Below, piece after piece: positions 38,592 through 46,874 of a DNA stretch of 53,112 bases. Source of the stretch: a virus; the IMG/VR virus record IMGVR_UViG_3300022602_003246, positions 1-53,112 of that record; one strand, given 5' to 3'. The first letter of the stretch is position 1. Every line of letters begins with the position of its first letter. Made by a program: the position numbers and the translations under genes. The notes beneath the pieces are model-generated. The model saw only the letters and a program-made list of their open reading frames with translations, was not told the DNA's origin and ran no database searches.

Positions 38592-39500
38592 ATGAGTAAC
38601 GTAAACCCAAATAATATCAATGGTGCATATCCAGTAGCGGGCGTTGATAACGACAGCCAAGGATTTCGTGATAACTTTACGAACATTAAAAACAATTTCA
38701 CTTATACAGCAGCAGAACTTACTGACTTGCAGAATAAGGCAATTGTTAAAAGTGCGCTAACTGGAACTACTCTTAATAACAATATGGCTGGCACATTATT
38801 AAGTAGTGCACAAATCCAAGATTTCCGTGAAACAGAGTATGATAATGGTATTATTTCTACAAACGTGACACTTGACCATACTCGCGGTCACTATCAAAAA
38901 GTTCAAACAAACGGCACAATTACACTTGCATTTGCTAACTTCCCAGCAGCAGGCACAGTTGGACGTATTCGCCTAAAACTTAATGTTACTAATAGTGCAC
39001 ATACAGTTATTCTACCTGCAAGTGTAACAATTGCAACAGGCGCAACATATATTCAAGAATATAACCAACTTACAAATACTTTAAGCTTTAATGGCAGTGG
39101 TGTTGGTATATATTGGTTTGAATTTATAAGTGATGATGCTGGCAATACTGTTTATATCCAAGACTTAATTCGTCAGCGCAATAATACAGATTATGTTTAT
39201 GCAAATATTTCAAACGGAACAGTTGCATCACCAACTTATGTTAATGTTGCAACACAACGCACATTCATTGATAATGCTGGTAATGCAATTGCAAACATCA
39301 ATGTGTTATTGCCACAAAATCCAGTAGATGGCAGCGGTATCCAGATTGCAACACAGCCATCAATTGCTAACTTGTTCCTTATTGCTAACAGCACTGCTGG
39401 CACAACTATTAACGGTAATATTACAACACTATCCGCTAACAGTCATGCAGAGTGGACATATCTTGCTACACCTAATAAGTGGTTTAGAAGTTCGCTTTAA
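38592..39500 (+). CDS. Tail fibre/virion structural protein
   Basis: 302 residues. The N-terminus NPNNINGAYPVAGVDNDSQG and FRDNFTNIKNNF is a head common to structural proteins of marine T4-like phages, followed by beta-rich Asn/Thr sequence ending in a short WTYLATPNKWFRSSL. Third of three consecutive late structural genes. The exact place in the virion is unknown. Confidence 0.75.
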   Translation: MSNVNPNNINGAYPVAGVDNDSQGFRDNFTNIKNNFTYTAAELTDLQNKAIVKSALTGTTLNNNMAGTLLSSAQIQDFRETEYDNGIISTNVTLDHTRGHYQKVQTNGTITLAFANFPAAGTVGRIRLKLNVTNSAHTVILPASVTIATGATYIQEYNQLTNTLSFNGSGVGIYWFEFISDDAGNTVYIQDLIRQRNNTDYVYANISNGTVASPTYVNVATQRTFIDNAGNAIANINVLLPQNPVDGSGIQIATQPSIANLFLIANSTAGTTINGNITTLSANSHAEWTYLATPNKWFRSSL

Positions 39501-39502
39501 TA

Positions 39503-39531
39503 TTGACTAATTAACTCTTTGACGCTATATT
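39503..39531 (+). promoter_or_regulatory. Sigma70-like promoter
   Basis: TTGACT (39503-39508), 17-bp spacer, TATATT (39526-39531); TAGGAG follows before the ATG at 39548. Confidence 0.72.
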
Positions 39532-39547
39532 AGTGTAGGAGTAAATT

Positions 39548-39964
39548 ATGACAGACCTTAAACTGTATCAAGAATTTGTAAGTGCTGTAACAAGCGACCC
39601 AAGCAAGCATGAGTATGCTTTTAGCGAAAGATTTGACCAATTAAGCCAATATCAAGAAGATAAAACTAAGATTAATCCAGCATTACTTCTTACTGCTGGC
39701 ATGGGTTTAAGTGCTGAAAGTGGTGAATTTAATGAAATCATTAAGAAGATGTTTTTTCAAGGCAAGCCACTTAATGCTGAAAATGTATTTCATATGAAGC
39801 GTGAACTTGGTGACATTATGTGGTATTGGGTAAATGCTTGCACTGCTCTTGGTCTTGATCCAAATGATGTAATTAATGAAAATGTAAAGAAATTAGAATC
39901 ACGTTATCCAGGTGGAAAATTTGATGCTTGGCATAGTGAAAACCGTGTAAAAGGCGATTTATAA
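39548..39964 (+). CDS. MazG-like nucleotide pyrophosphohydrolase
   Basis: 138 residues. GLSAESGEFNEIIKK supplies the ExxE of the all-alpha NTP pyrophosphatase fold and KRELGDIMWYWVNA the second EL/GD pair. MazG-type enzymes remove non-canonical NTPs or lower alarmone levels; marine phages often carry one. Overlaps the next ATG (TAATG). Confidence 0.88.
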   Translation: MTDLKLYQEFVSAVTSDPSKHEYAFSERFDQLSQYQEDKTKINPALLLTAGMGLSAESGEFNEIIKKMFFQGKPLNAENVFHMKRELGDIMWYWVNACTALGLDPNDVINENVKKLESRYPGGKFDAWHSENRVKGDL

Positions 39965-40200
39965 TGTTTAATCCTATGATTGAAAACTTGTCTGAAAAAT
40001 CACTTGATGATTTATTAAAAGTAACCAACGATTTGAATAAAAAAATGAGTTGGGCAGCGCGAATGGGACACAATCATATGATACCACAGATGCGCAGCGT
40101 CGTATACACATATCAAGAAGAAATCAATAAACGCTATGCAGCAGAAGCGGAAGCAGCTAAAGAAAATCCAATTTTCAAGGATAGTTTGGATATCGGATGA
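39964..40200 (+). CDS. Conserved phage protein, 78 aa
   Basis: Helical throughout (NLSEKSLDDLLKVTNDLNKK, QMRSVVYTYQEEINKRY) with an acidic tail. Small proteins of this kind occur in other T4-like marine phages; role unknown. ATGA overlap with the next gene. Confidence 0.65.
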   Translation: MFNPMIENLSEKSLDDLLKVTNDLNKKMSWAARMGHNHMIPQMRSVVYTYQEEINKRYAAEAEAAKENPIFKDSLDIG

Positions 40201-40850
40201 GTGATGTTAGTTGGCAAGCAGAATTTACCGCTATAAATTGCTATAAAGATGTTCTTGAGCCTTGTAGTTACTCAATTAGCATTGACTTTAATGACCATTC
40301 ACAAGAGGAAGAAGACCCTTATACATGTTTTGGTCGTATTCGCAATTTAATCAAAGATTTATATCAAGATTCTATATTTGTATATGTTGGTAATCCACTA
40401 CTTCCTACATTACATAAAAAACTAAGTTCACGTATTATTACGCTGCCTTATGCTCCAAGCAACTTTGTAATTGGTGTTGTTACATGGTATAAAATTTTAA
40501 GCATTACACAAGGTCGTGTTAGTCTTGAACATATTGCGGTTTCATGTGATAAAAGCGACGACATGACACTGCATGTTGATGAAGATATTGCAACAAACGA
40601 TGAAGTAATGAATGATTTGGCTTTTAAGAATTGGGATAGACCAGCATGGTGGTTTAGAAACACACCAACTACGTGGGATATTCCAATTAAAAAAAATAAA
40701 GAAATCACTATGGACTATGACTATGCTGAATGGCCAGAATATTTGCAATGGGAAAAGAAACCTGTTACAATAGAAAAAAAGAAAGCAAAGAGCAATATCA
40801 TTCCACTCAAGAAATGGAAACCAGAGGTTATCAAAGGTGATAAAAACTGA
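40197..40850 (+). CDS. Hypothetical protein, 217 aa
   Basis: Beta-rich N-terminal two-thirds (CSYSISIDFNDHS, IRNLIKDLYQDSIFVYVG), an acidic patch, then a basic, lysine-rich tail (EKKKAKSNIIPLKKWKPE). No recognised domain. Confidence 0.6.
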   Translation: MSDVSWQAEFTAINCYKDVLEPCSYSISIDFNDHSQEEEDPYTCFGRIRNLIKDLYQDSIFVYVGNPLLPTLHKKLSSRIITLPYAPSNFVIGVVTWYKILSITQGRVSLEHIAVSCDKSDDMTLHVDEDIATNDEVMNDLAFKNWDRPAWWFRNTPTTWDIPIKKNKEITMDYDYAEWPEYLQWEKKPVTIEKKKAKSNIIPLKKWKPEVIKGDKN

Positions 40851-41352
40851 CGAGTATGGTCGTAGCGTAATCAGTGATAGTGAATTGGCTGAATTACTTT
40901 ATGTAAATCCACAGCTTTCTTTTGATGATATTGCTATTGTTGATCCAGAAAAATACAATTCTGCTATCAAAAGTTTGTATATTGATTATCACCCATTAAA
41001 AAAATTAGCAACACTTAATGGAACTGCACACGATTTTCATACCCAAAACCAACAAGAATGGTTTATGCCAGATGAATATAAAAACATGGATATTGCCAAG
41101 TGGGTGTTGGACCAGTGTGCAGACCAAAATGAATTGCAACGTGCTGGTCAAGAACTAATGGAATATGCTGAAAGAAACTTATTGCCACTATTACAATACT
41201 TAAAATATCTTGTTGACACGATGCGGCAGAATAATGTAGTATGGGGAGTAGGTCGTGGCAGTAGTGTAGCAAGTTTTGTGCTATACTTAATTGGTGTCCA
41301 CAGAATACACAGTCTAAAACAAAATTTAGACTTCGGGGAATTTATGCGGTAA
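40837..41352 (+). CDS. Stand-alone fragment resembling the DNA polymerase III alpha 'GRGS' region
   Basis: 171 residues, GTG start overlapping the previous gene by 14 bp. Near the C-terminus GVGRGSSVASFVLYLIG followed by HRIHSLKQNLDFGEFMR closely follows the bacterial replicative polymerase motif 'GpGRGSaagSlvaY.LgIt.iDPl..dLlFERFLN'. The helical lead-in before it also fits. PHP, palm catalytic Asp, fingers and tail are all absent, so it cannot be a polymerase. It may be a decoy or binding module. Gene ends inside a late promoter (CGGTAAATACCG). Confidence 0.6.
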   Translation: MIKTDEYGRSVISDSELAELLYVNPQLSFDDIAIVDPEKYNSAIKSLYIDYHPLKKLATLNGTAHDFHTQNQQEWFMPDEYKNMDIAKWVLDQCADQNELQRAGQELMEYAERNLLPLLQYLKYLVDTMRQNNVVWGVGRGSSVASFVLYLIGVHRIHSLKQNLDFGEFMR

Positions 41353-41360
41353 ATACCGTA
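41345..41360 (+). promoter_or_regulatory. Late promoter in an inverted repeat overlapping a stop codon
   Basis: TGCGGT-AAAT-ACCGTA: six pairs including one G-T. TAAATA (41350-41355) contains the TAA stop of the upstream gene, and TAGGAG, partly in the 3' arm, precedes the ATG at 41374. Confidence 0.68.
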
Positions 41361-41373
41361 GGAGTAATAATAA

Positions 41374-41790
41374 ATGCATCGGACTGCAAATGGTAAATTC
41401 TTAGATATGAACGCGCTAAGAATTAAAAGTGAAAGAACTATCGCTGTTGGTAACAGCAAACAAAATGCTCGTGGCGATATATTAGGACAAGGGGGTCAAA
41501 TTGTGAAGACTCGTGACCAAATTATGAATGAATATTATAACGCTCAAAAAGGTTCGCCACTGAGTGATAATACTGTATATAATAATACAGATGAAGTCAA
41601 TGCAGCAGCAGTTGCAGATATTTTTGCTGATCCTATGCCAAATGGTTTGGAAGATATTATTACTTCTCAACAAGATACAGTGTCAGTTGAACCGCTTACA
41701 CCAGTATCACAAACAGGTGGCATTGCAGATGCAACCGCTCGCAGTGAAGAATTAGCAGAACGTTTAAGAAGCCAGAGACGCAGAATATGA
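41374..41790 (+). CDS. Conserved structural-type protein, 138 aa
   Basis: MHRTANGKFLDMNALRIKSE, TIAVGNSKQNARGDILGQGG and TRDQIMNEYYN match, from memory, a conserved virion-associated protein of marine T4-like phages. The rest is low-complexity and ends in basic residues. Preceded by a late promoter, which fits a virion role. Confidence 0.65.
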   Translation: MHRTANGKFLDMNALRIKSERTIAVGNSKQNARGDILGQGGQIVKTRDQIMNEYYNAQKGSPLSDNTVYNNTDEVNAAAVADIFADPMPNGLEDIITSQQDTVSVEPLTPVSQTGGIADATARSEELAERLRSQRRRI

Positions 41791-42173
41791 TAGAACTCAA
41801 CAAAGCAAAAAGTAGCCTACATCACGTACACGAAGATTATCGTAAAATTACTCCAACCAAAAACAATGTTCTTGTAAAGGATATGGATTTTGGTGAACGC
41901 ATGACACTTGGTGGCATTATCATTATTGATGATGACAAGAAAGGTCAAGGTATTCGTCCTCGTTGGGCACAAGTTGTTGCTGTTGGACGACTACAAGAAG
42001 ATGTTAAGCCAGGTGAATATATTCTTGTTGCACATGGTCGTTGGACTCGTGGTCTTGATATGACAGATGAAAATGGTGAAACAACTACAGTTCGTCTCGT
42101 TGACCCTAAAGATATTCTATTATCCAGCGACGAGCCACCAAAGGAAGATTTGACCTTTGGCGATTATCTTTGA
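41787..42173 (+). CDS. GroES-like co-chaperonin (gp31 analogue)
   Basis: 128 residues. TPTKNNVLVKDMDFGERMTLGG and IIIIDD correspond to the GroES start and mobile loop region, and WAQVVAVGRLQEDVKPGEYILVAHG to the beta-barrel core. T4 gp31 replaces host GroES to fold the major capsid protein. Extra N-terminal 20 residues and an acidic tail are phage-specific. Its TGA lies in the -35 box of the gp44 promoter. Confidence 0.85.
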   Translation: MIELNKAKSSLHHVHEDYRKITPTKNNVLVKDMDFGERMTLGGIIIIDDDKKGQGIRPRWAQVVAVGRLQEDVKPGEYILVAHGRWTRGLDMTDENGETTTVRLVDPKDILLSSDEPPKEDLTFGDYL

Positions 42174-42198
42174 CATTCCCCTAATATTATGTTAGTAT
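42170..42198 (+). promoter_or_regulatory. Sigma70-like promoter, leaderless
   Basis: TTGACA (42170-42175), 17-bp spacer, TAGTAT (42193-42198), 6 nt before the ATG at 42205. Confidence 0.65.
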
Positions 42199-42204
42199 AA
42201 TAAT

Positions 42205-43134
42205 ATGATTACAAATTATCTTTGGACAGAAAAACACCGCCCACGCACGGTAAACGATTATGTTTGGCGTGATGAACAGCAAGAAACCCAAGTTCGTCAG
42301 TGGGTAAGTGAAAAGAATATTCCACATCTGCTATTCAGTGGCGGACCTGGAACAGGCAAAACCACGCTTGCTAAGGTTCTTATGAACGATCTTGGCATTG
42401 AAGATTATGATGTGATGCAAATCAATGCTTCCAGAGATAACGGCGTTGATTTTATTCGTGAACGCATTGAAGGATTTGTGTCTACGATGCCATTTGGTGA
42501 ATTTAAGGTAGTGCTGTTGGATGAGGCAGATTATCTGTCGCCTAACGCACAAGCAGTGTTGCGTGGGCTGATGGAGACCTACAGCAGCACTGCTCGTTTT
42601 ATTATGACATGCAATTATCCTAACAAGATTATTCCAGCGTTGCATAGTCGTTGTCAAGGTTTCCATATTGAAAAACTTGATAAAACAGAATTTACTGCAC
42701 GAGCAGCTACAATTCTTGTTGAAGAAAATATACTCTTTGAACTGGATGTTTTAGATACCTATGTTAGCGCACAGTATCCAGATTTGCGCAAGTGTATCAA
42801 TTCACTGCAGAGTGGCAGTAGTAATGGTGTTCTACAAACTATATCACAAGGTTCACAGAATAGCAGTGATTATAGATTGCAAGCAGTTGAATTGTTTAAG
42901 GCAAAGAAAATTCGTGAAGCACGTAAGCTAATTTGTAGTCAAGTTCGTCCCGATGAAATGGAAGAAGTATTTCGTTGGATGTATGATAATCTTGATTTAT
43001 TTGCAAGTAGTGACGAAGCGCAAGACCGTGCTATTATTATCATCCGCAATGGATTAGTAAATCATAGCATGGTTGCTGATGCTGAAATCAATTTAAGTGC
43101 TACATTTTGTGAGTTGGCAGAACTAAATGAGTAA
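42205..43134 (+). CDS. 44: Sliding clamp loader large subunit (gp44-like AAA+ ATPase)
   Basis: 309 residues (T4 gp44 is 319). Walker A SGGPGTGKTT (45-54), Walker B VVLLDEADYLS, sensor RFIMTCNYPNKI and the SRC motif LHSRCQ. It loads the ring clamp on primer-template DNA using ATP. The small subunit gp62 is not recognised here: the gene after it does not look like gp62. Confidence 0.93.
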   Translation: MITNYLWTEKHRPRTVNDYVWRDEQQETQVRQWVSEKNIPHLLFSGGPGTGKTTLAKVLMNDLGIEDYDVMQINASRDNGVDFIRERIEGFVSTMPFGEFKVVLLDEADYLSPNAQAVLRGLMETYSSTARFIMTCNYPNKIIPALHSRCQGFHIEKLDKTEFTARAATILVEENILFELDVLDTYVSAQYPDLRKCINSLQSGSSNGVLQTISQGSQNSSDYRLQAVELFKAKKIREARKLICSQVRPDEMEEVFRWMYDNLDLFASSDEAQDRAIIIIRNGLVNHSMVADAEINLSATFCELAELNE

Positions 43135-43495
43135 AGCCATGAGTCAAAAAGACCCAGAATCTTTTTTGCATTGGTTTTGGCAAAATCACAATCAAAAGCT
43201 TAGACGTCGAAAGTTTACAGATAGTGAAAAAGAATTACTGCGACCAATAGCCGAAGTCATGGCTATAATGGATGGTAACGCTTTCTTTGGAATGACTCGC
43301 AACGATCAAGGCGAAGATACTTGGTATGAGCAATATCTACCAGAAGCATGGGCAGTATACAATGCGCAAGGAAAAGACGGCGGCTGGATCAATGAAACAA
43401 GTTGGGCTAAAAACCTGCAACATGAAAACGTCGCCGTCAAAGATGCCTATGAACAATGGCGTTTGCTAAAATTACTCAGTCGTAAAATTATCTAA
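43127..43495 (+). CDS. Hypothetical protein, 122 aa
   Basis: Overlaps the end of gp44 by 8 bp. Basic, aromatic N-terminal part (FLHWFWQNHNQKLRRRKF) and DTWYEQYLPEAWAVYNAQG. By position it could be the clamp-loader small subunit, but the sequence and length (T4 gp62 is 187) do not support that. An internal ATG at 43139 is an alternative start. Confidence 0.62.
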   Translation: MSKAMSQKDPESFLHWFWQNHNQKLRRRKFTDSEKELLRPIAEVMAIMDGNAFFGMTRNDQGEDTWYEQYLPEAWAVYNAQGKDGGWINETSWAKNLQHENVAVKDAYEQWRLLKLLSRKII

Positions 43496-44246
43496 TATCA
43501 CCATATATTCGCAACACTTCTTCTACTGCTGGATGTCGTTCAATATCTTTTCCAGTAAATTCAATAGTTCCTACATGTTCACTATCGCGGAAACTATTGA
43601 TTAGTTTGCTAAAATCTAACAAACCATTTTCACCTTCTGTTCTATCAGTTTGACGAACGTCACCTGTTACAATAATGCGACTACCTTCGCCAATGCGCGT
43701 TAGCAACATCTTCATTTGATTAGGTGTAGCATTTTGCATTTCATCGGCAATGATAAGTGCATTTTTAAATGTGCGACCACGCATAAAAGCAAGTGGGCAA
43801 ATTTCAATAACACCGTTTTCAATCATAGAAAGAGTATCACGCGGTGTATAATATTCATGAAGAACATCAAATAGTGGTTTTGTCCATGGTTCCATCTTTT
43901 GAACTAAATCACCTGGTAAAAAGCCATGACGTTCACCTTCAACACCAACTGCTGGTCTTGTCATAACAATTTTATCAATTTCACGTTCTTTCAGAAATTT
44001 AATTGCTGCTTGCATAGCAAGTAGCGTTTTACCTGTGCCTGCTGGTCCGCTTGCAATAATAATACTCACAGCAGGGTCCATTAGCAGTGATAGGTAATTT
44101 TCTTGGTTTAAATTTCTTGGGATGATTTCTACAGTTCGTTTTTTCTGTGGAAGGAACTGTTCTATTTGTGTAACATTGTAATAATTTTTAGATTGTGATG
44201 CGTTGTTTGGGTTCATATGGTCTTTTAGTCTCTGTTTACGCTTCAT
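43488..44246 (-). CDS. phoH: PhoH-like ATPase
   Basis: 252 residues. Walker A is GPAGTGKT (67-74), followed by VMTRPAVGVEGERHGFLPGD, the PhoH signature, and ALIIADEMQNATPNQMKMLL as Walker B. PhoH is widespread in marine phages; it is an ATPase linked to RNA helicase/nuclease activity, real role unclear. GGAGAG precedes the ATG, with a late-type TAAATA box (44284-44289, minus) further upstream. Converges with the gene after gp44 (8-bp overlap). Confidence 0.92.
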   Translation of the reverse strand: MKRKQRLKDHMNPNNASQSKNYYNVTQIEQFLPQKKRTVEIIPRNLNQENYLSLLMDPAVSIIIASGPAGTGKTLLAMQAAIKFLKEREIDKIVMTRPAVGVEGERHGFLPGDLVQKMEPWTKPLFDVLHEYYTPRDTLSMIENGVIEICPLAFMRGRTFKNALIIADEMQNATPNQMKMLLTRIGEGSRIIVTGDVRQTDRTEGENGLLDFSKLINSFRDSEHVGTIEFTGKDIERHPAVEEVLRIYGDIR

Positions 44247-44283
44247 GAATTATTATCTCTCCGTGCTGGTTGTAGCACAAAAG

Positions 44284-44289
44284 TATTTA
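44284..44289 (-). promoter_or_regulatory. Late-type promoter box before phoH
   Basis: CTTAAATACTTTTG on the minus strand, 38 bp before the ATG at 44246; a small GTGCT/AGCAC hairpin (44263-44278) lies between. Confidence 0.5.
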
Positions 44290-44338
44290 AGATTGAGTAT
44301 ATGACATTATCATGTAATAGTTGTATGTGCCTTTTAGA

Positions 44339-44346
44339 TATAAATA
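44339..44346 (+). promoter_or_regulatory. Late promoter TATAAATA
   Basis: GATATAAATATC, 18 bp before the ATG at 44365, facing away from phoH. Confidence 0.7.
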
Positions 44347-44364
44347 TCATAGGATTGTCTCACA

Positions 44365-44910
44365 ATGGATATTAAACAGAATTTAAAAACTATCAAGCAG
44401 ATTTATATGAGCGATGCTTCTATAAGCATGCTTTGCGATTTTGAACGTGTGTTAGATAGTATGGACTTTTATACTTTTCCAAACTGGCGTATTGGTGAAT
44501 TGGTTGAAGGTCCAATCGTTAGTCGTTATTGGGTAAAGTGCACTTTTATGTGGCCACTTGATCGTATGCCAGATCCAGCCGCTGCAAAGCGACTGCTTCC
44601 ATATGGTGCGAAGATTGTTTATAAAAAAGATAAAGTTCAAATGCCAGTGAGTATCCGCAGTCCAGCAGATATTCGACCAGGCAGCCATAAAGGAAAGTTG
44701 GTTGATTTTCCAATTTGGTATGTAGAAATGTTGTTACCTAAAAAATTGCTTGGTGATATTAAGCAAGGCAGTGTGGATATTGCTGGTGAAGAAGTTGATT
44801 TAGCAGATTTACAAGCAAGCATTGAAAAAGGATTGACTGATCAATCATCTAAAGACAATGGTGCAGAAGAGCCAGAAACACAGGAACAAGAAAATGAACA
44901 AACAGCTTAA
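44365..44910 (+). CDS. Conserved T4-like phage protein, 181 aa
   Basis: DFERVLDSMDFYTFPNWRIG, VSRYWVKCTFMWPLDRMPDP and DFPIWYVEMLLPKKL recall a late-region protein shared by T4-like phages. Acidic Gln/Glu-rich tail. First gene of a late operon that continues into the lysis genes. Function unknown; a virion or assembly role is plausible. Confidence 0.65.
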   Translation: MDIKQNLKTIKQIYMSDASISMLCDFERVLDSMDFYTFPNWRIGELVEGPIVSRYWVKCTFMWPLDRMPDPAAAKRLLPYGAKIVYKKDKVQMPVSIRSPADIRPGSHKGKLVDFPIWYVEMLLPKKLLGDIKQGSVDIAGEEVDLADLQASIEKGLTDQSSKDNGAEEPETQEQENEQTA

Positions 44911-45415
44911 CGAAGGTTTACAAGCTGAAGACCTAAAGTATTTGGTAGCTGATACTATTCACATTGATGAATATAACAGCAAAATGGGTGAACCAAGTGA
45001 TGTTGTGACTTTAAGTTTTAAAGTTAAAGATTTAATGCCAGCGAATGATTTGGTAAGTTTTCTTGAAAATGGTTATGATTTTGTTTTAGATGCTGATGTA
45101 AGCAGTGGTGAAATTCGTGATAATGAACGTGTAGTATTCGTGGAAGTTCAACGTAGACCAGGCATTTACAAATATGTAAGCGAAATGTTAGATGACCTAA
45201 ATCACCTTACTGGTATTAAAAGAGATGATTGGAAATTTCGTTGGTATAAAAGCGACGATTATGTGCAGATGAATGAGGAAAACTTTGATAAGTTTGTACC
45301 ATTGACTGCTGAAAATTATGACAAAAGCATAGAATCCTTTAACAGTGTAAAATCAAATACCCAAAAACTAAATAGCGACATAGAGGCAATCAAAAAACTA
45401 AGCGGGATCATCTAA
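44894..45415 (+). CDS. Conserved phage protein, 173 aa
   Basis: ATG at 44894 inside the end of the preceding gene. LQAEDLKYLVADTIHIDEYN, RRPGIYKYVSEMLDDLNHLT and DWKFRWYKSDDY; ends in a helical tail. No recognised domain. Tightly packed between the 181-aa protein and the spanin gene. Confidence 0.6.
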   Translation: MNKQLNEGLQAEDLKYLVADTIHIDEYNSKMGEPSDVVTLSFKVKDLMPANDLVSFLENGYDFVLDADVSSGEIRDNERVVFVEVQRRPGIYKYVSEMLDDLNHLTGIKRDDWKFRWYKSDDYVQMNEENFDKFVPLTAENYDKSIESFNSVKSNTQKLNSDIEAIKKLSGII

Positions 45416-45813
45416 TGTTTGGATTTGCAATTTACAGAATATTCATTGTTGTAGCAGTCATAGGTGCGTTGGGTGGTTATTATTATTACACCCAAAACAA
45501 AATTGATGCGCTTAACCAACAAGTTGCCACAAAAGATTTTGCGCTAAAATCTGCAACTGCTACAATTGCCCAACAGCAAGCAGACATTGCAAAACAAGCA
45601 GAATTGTTAAACAAGGCAAATGCTGATTATCAGGCAGCACGTGACCAAGTTGCAGACTTACAAGATAAATTTAATAAAGATGGGCGTGATTTCAGCACCT
45701 TTGTTGCTGGCAACCCAGAAAAAGCTATTCAACATATCAACGATGCCAGTAAAAAAAGCTGGAGATGTATTGAAAATACAGTCAACAAGGAACAAAACGA
45801 TGGGAATTGCTAA
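45415..45813 (+). CDS. i-spanin-like inner membrane protein
   Basis: 132 residues. One N-terminal transmembrane helix (IYRIFIVVAVIGALGGYYYY) followed by a long coiled coil (IDALNQQVATKDFALKSA...) reaching into the periplasm, the build of Rz-type inner spanins. It overlaps a lipoprotein gene, as Rz and Rz1 do, and a holin gene follows. Together these would fuse inner and outer membranes in the last step of lysis. Confidence 0.72.
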   Translation: MFGFAIYRIFIVVAVIGALGGYYYYTQNKIDALNQQVATKDFALKSATATIAQQQADIAKQAELLNKANADYQAARDQVADLQDKFNKDGRDFSTFVAGNPEKAIQHINDASKKSWRCIENTVNKEQNDGNC

Positions 45814-46192
45814 ATTATCAGCAGTTGCTTTTTTAGGTTTAATGCTTGCAGCTTGCCAAACGGCACAACCAACCACCGCAGTAGTTACAGTAACTAAACC
45901 GCCTTTAATGATTCCAAGTGTTGATAACATTAAGATTCAGGATGTAGATTGGTATGTCATTAATAAAAATGCTAAAGCAGGTTCAGAGTCTAGCCCAGAT
46001 GCAGTCTTTGGAAAAACCCATAGTGATAGCTTACTTGCAATTACACCAAAAGGCTATGAAAGCATGGCCACTAATCAAGAAAACTTGGTCAAAGTCATCC
46101 GTCAATACCAAGCACAAGTTAAAGCGTACAAAGACTATTATAGTCAGCAGCCTATTATCAACAAGGAAGATGCAAATGGCAGTAGTAATTGA
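45800..46192 (+). CDS. o-spanin-like outer membrane lipoprotein
   Basis: 130 residues from ATG 45800 overlapping the i-spanin gene by 14 bp. Signal MGIAKLSAVAFLGLMLAAC with lipobox LAAC; the lipid anchor would be that cysteine (C19), and the +2 residue Gln favours the outer membrane. A proline/threonine/valine-rich stretch follows, then a helical C-terminus (NLVKVIRQYQAQVKAYKDYY). Longer than lambda Rz1 but of the same logic. Confidence 0.7.
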   Translation: MGIAKLSAVAFLGLMLAACQTAQPTTAVVTVTKPPLMIPSVDNIKIQDVDWYVINKNAKAGSESSPDAVFGKTHSDSLLAITPKGYESMATNQENLVKVIRQYQAQVKAYKDYYSQQPIINKEDANGSSN

Positions 46193-46856
46193 TGAAGAAG
46201 AACCAATTGGTCCTCGTCGTATATTAGATGATGAGCGTGATGGCGAAACCGTGCTACAACGCAAAGATAGAGCATCGGGCACTATTGCTCCTTTAGTACC
46301 AGCACCCACACCTGTAACTGCTCCTGTTGCCTCTCCTGTTGCCGTTCCTGTTGCACCTGTTGCTGCTCCTCAACCTACTCCTGTTGCACAACCTCCAGTT
46401 GCAGCCGCGCCAGTTGCCGCACCGCCTGTTACAGTTATTGATGTAAATGGCGGCAATAATGCTGGCAATGCTATTATGGCACAACAAACTGTGCAAATGC
46501 AAAGCATTCAAGCAACTGCGCAGGCACAAGCAAGTGTTGGTTTAGCACAAACTAATATTGATGATGAAGTTGTTAAAGAACAGTTAAAGAAAGAAGAAGA
46601 ACATTGGGTAAAAGCTTATTGGCGTCCAGCAATGGGTTGGCTGTATATGCTTATATGCCTATGTGATTTTATCATATTCCCTGTTGTTGCAATGTTCTTG
46701 CCAGTAATTTATAAAGGATTTGGTTTACAAGCAAACTATGTTGCTTGGCAAAGCTTAACGCTAAGCAATGGCGGTCTTATCCATCTTGCATTTGGTGCAA
46801 TTCTCGGTGTAAGTGCTTGGACTCGTGGTCAAGAAAAACTTGCAAAGATGAACTAA
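46176..46856 (+). CDS. Holin-like protein (3TM superfamily) with Pro/Ala-rich linker
   Basis: 226 residues from ATG 46176. An acidic head and a Pro/Ala/Val repeat (residues about 44-85, PVAxPVA type) are followed by a Gln-rich linker, then membrane segments GWLYMLICLCDFIIFPVVAMF, FLPVIYKGFG and GLIHLAFGAILGVSAW, close to the 'holin of 3TMs' family of gene-transfer agents. WRPAMGW before the first helix is typical. It would let the GH19 endolysin at 15496 through the membrane. Overlaps the spanin gene. Confidence 0.75.
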   Translation: MAVVIDEEEPIGPRRILDDERDGETVLQRKDRASGTIAPLVPAPTPVTAPVASPVAVPVAPVAAPQPTPVAQPPVAAAPVAAPPVTVIDVNGGNNAGNAIMAQQTVQMQSIQATAQAQASVGLAQTNIDDEVVKEQLKKEEEHWVKAYWRPAMGWLYMLICLCDFIIFPVVAMFLPVIYKGFGLQANYVAWQSLTLSNGGLIHLAFGAILGVSAWTRGQEKLAKMN

Positions 46857-46868
46857 TATGCTATAATT
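46841..46868 (+). promoter_or_regulatory. Sigma70-like promoter, leaderless
   Basis: TTGCAA (46841-46846), 16-bp spacer, TATAAT (46863-46868), 6 nt before the ATG at 46875. Confidence 0.65.
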
Positions 46869-46874
46869 ACTATT

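Noticed and set aside
43127-43495. Clamp loader small subunit gp62
   Set aside because: Position fits but the 122-aa sequence has no resemblance I can see to gp62 and is much shorter.
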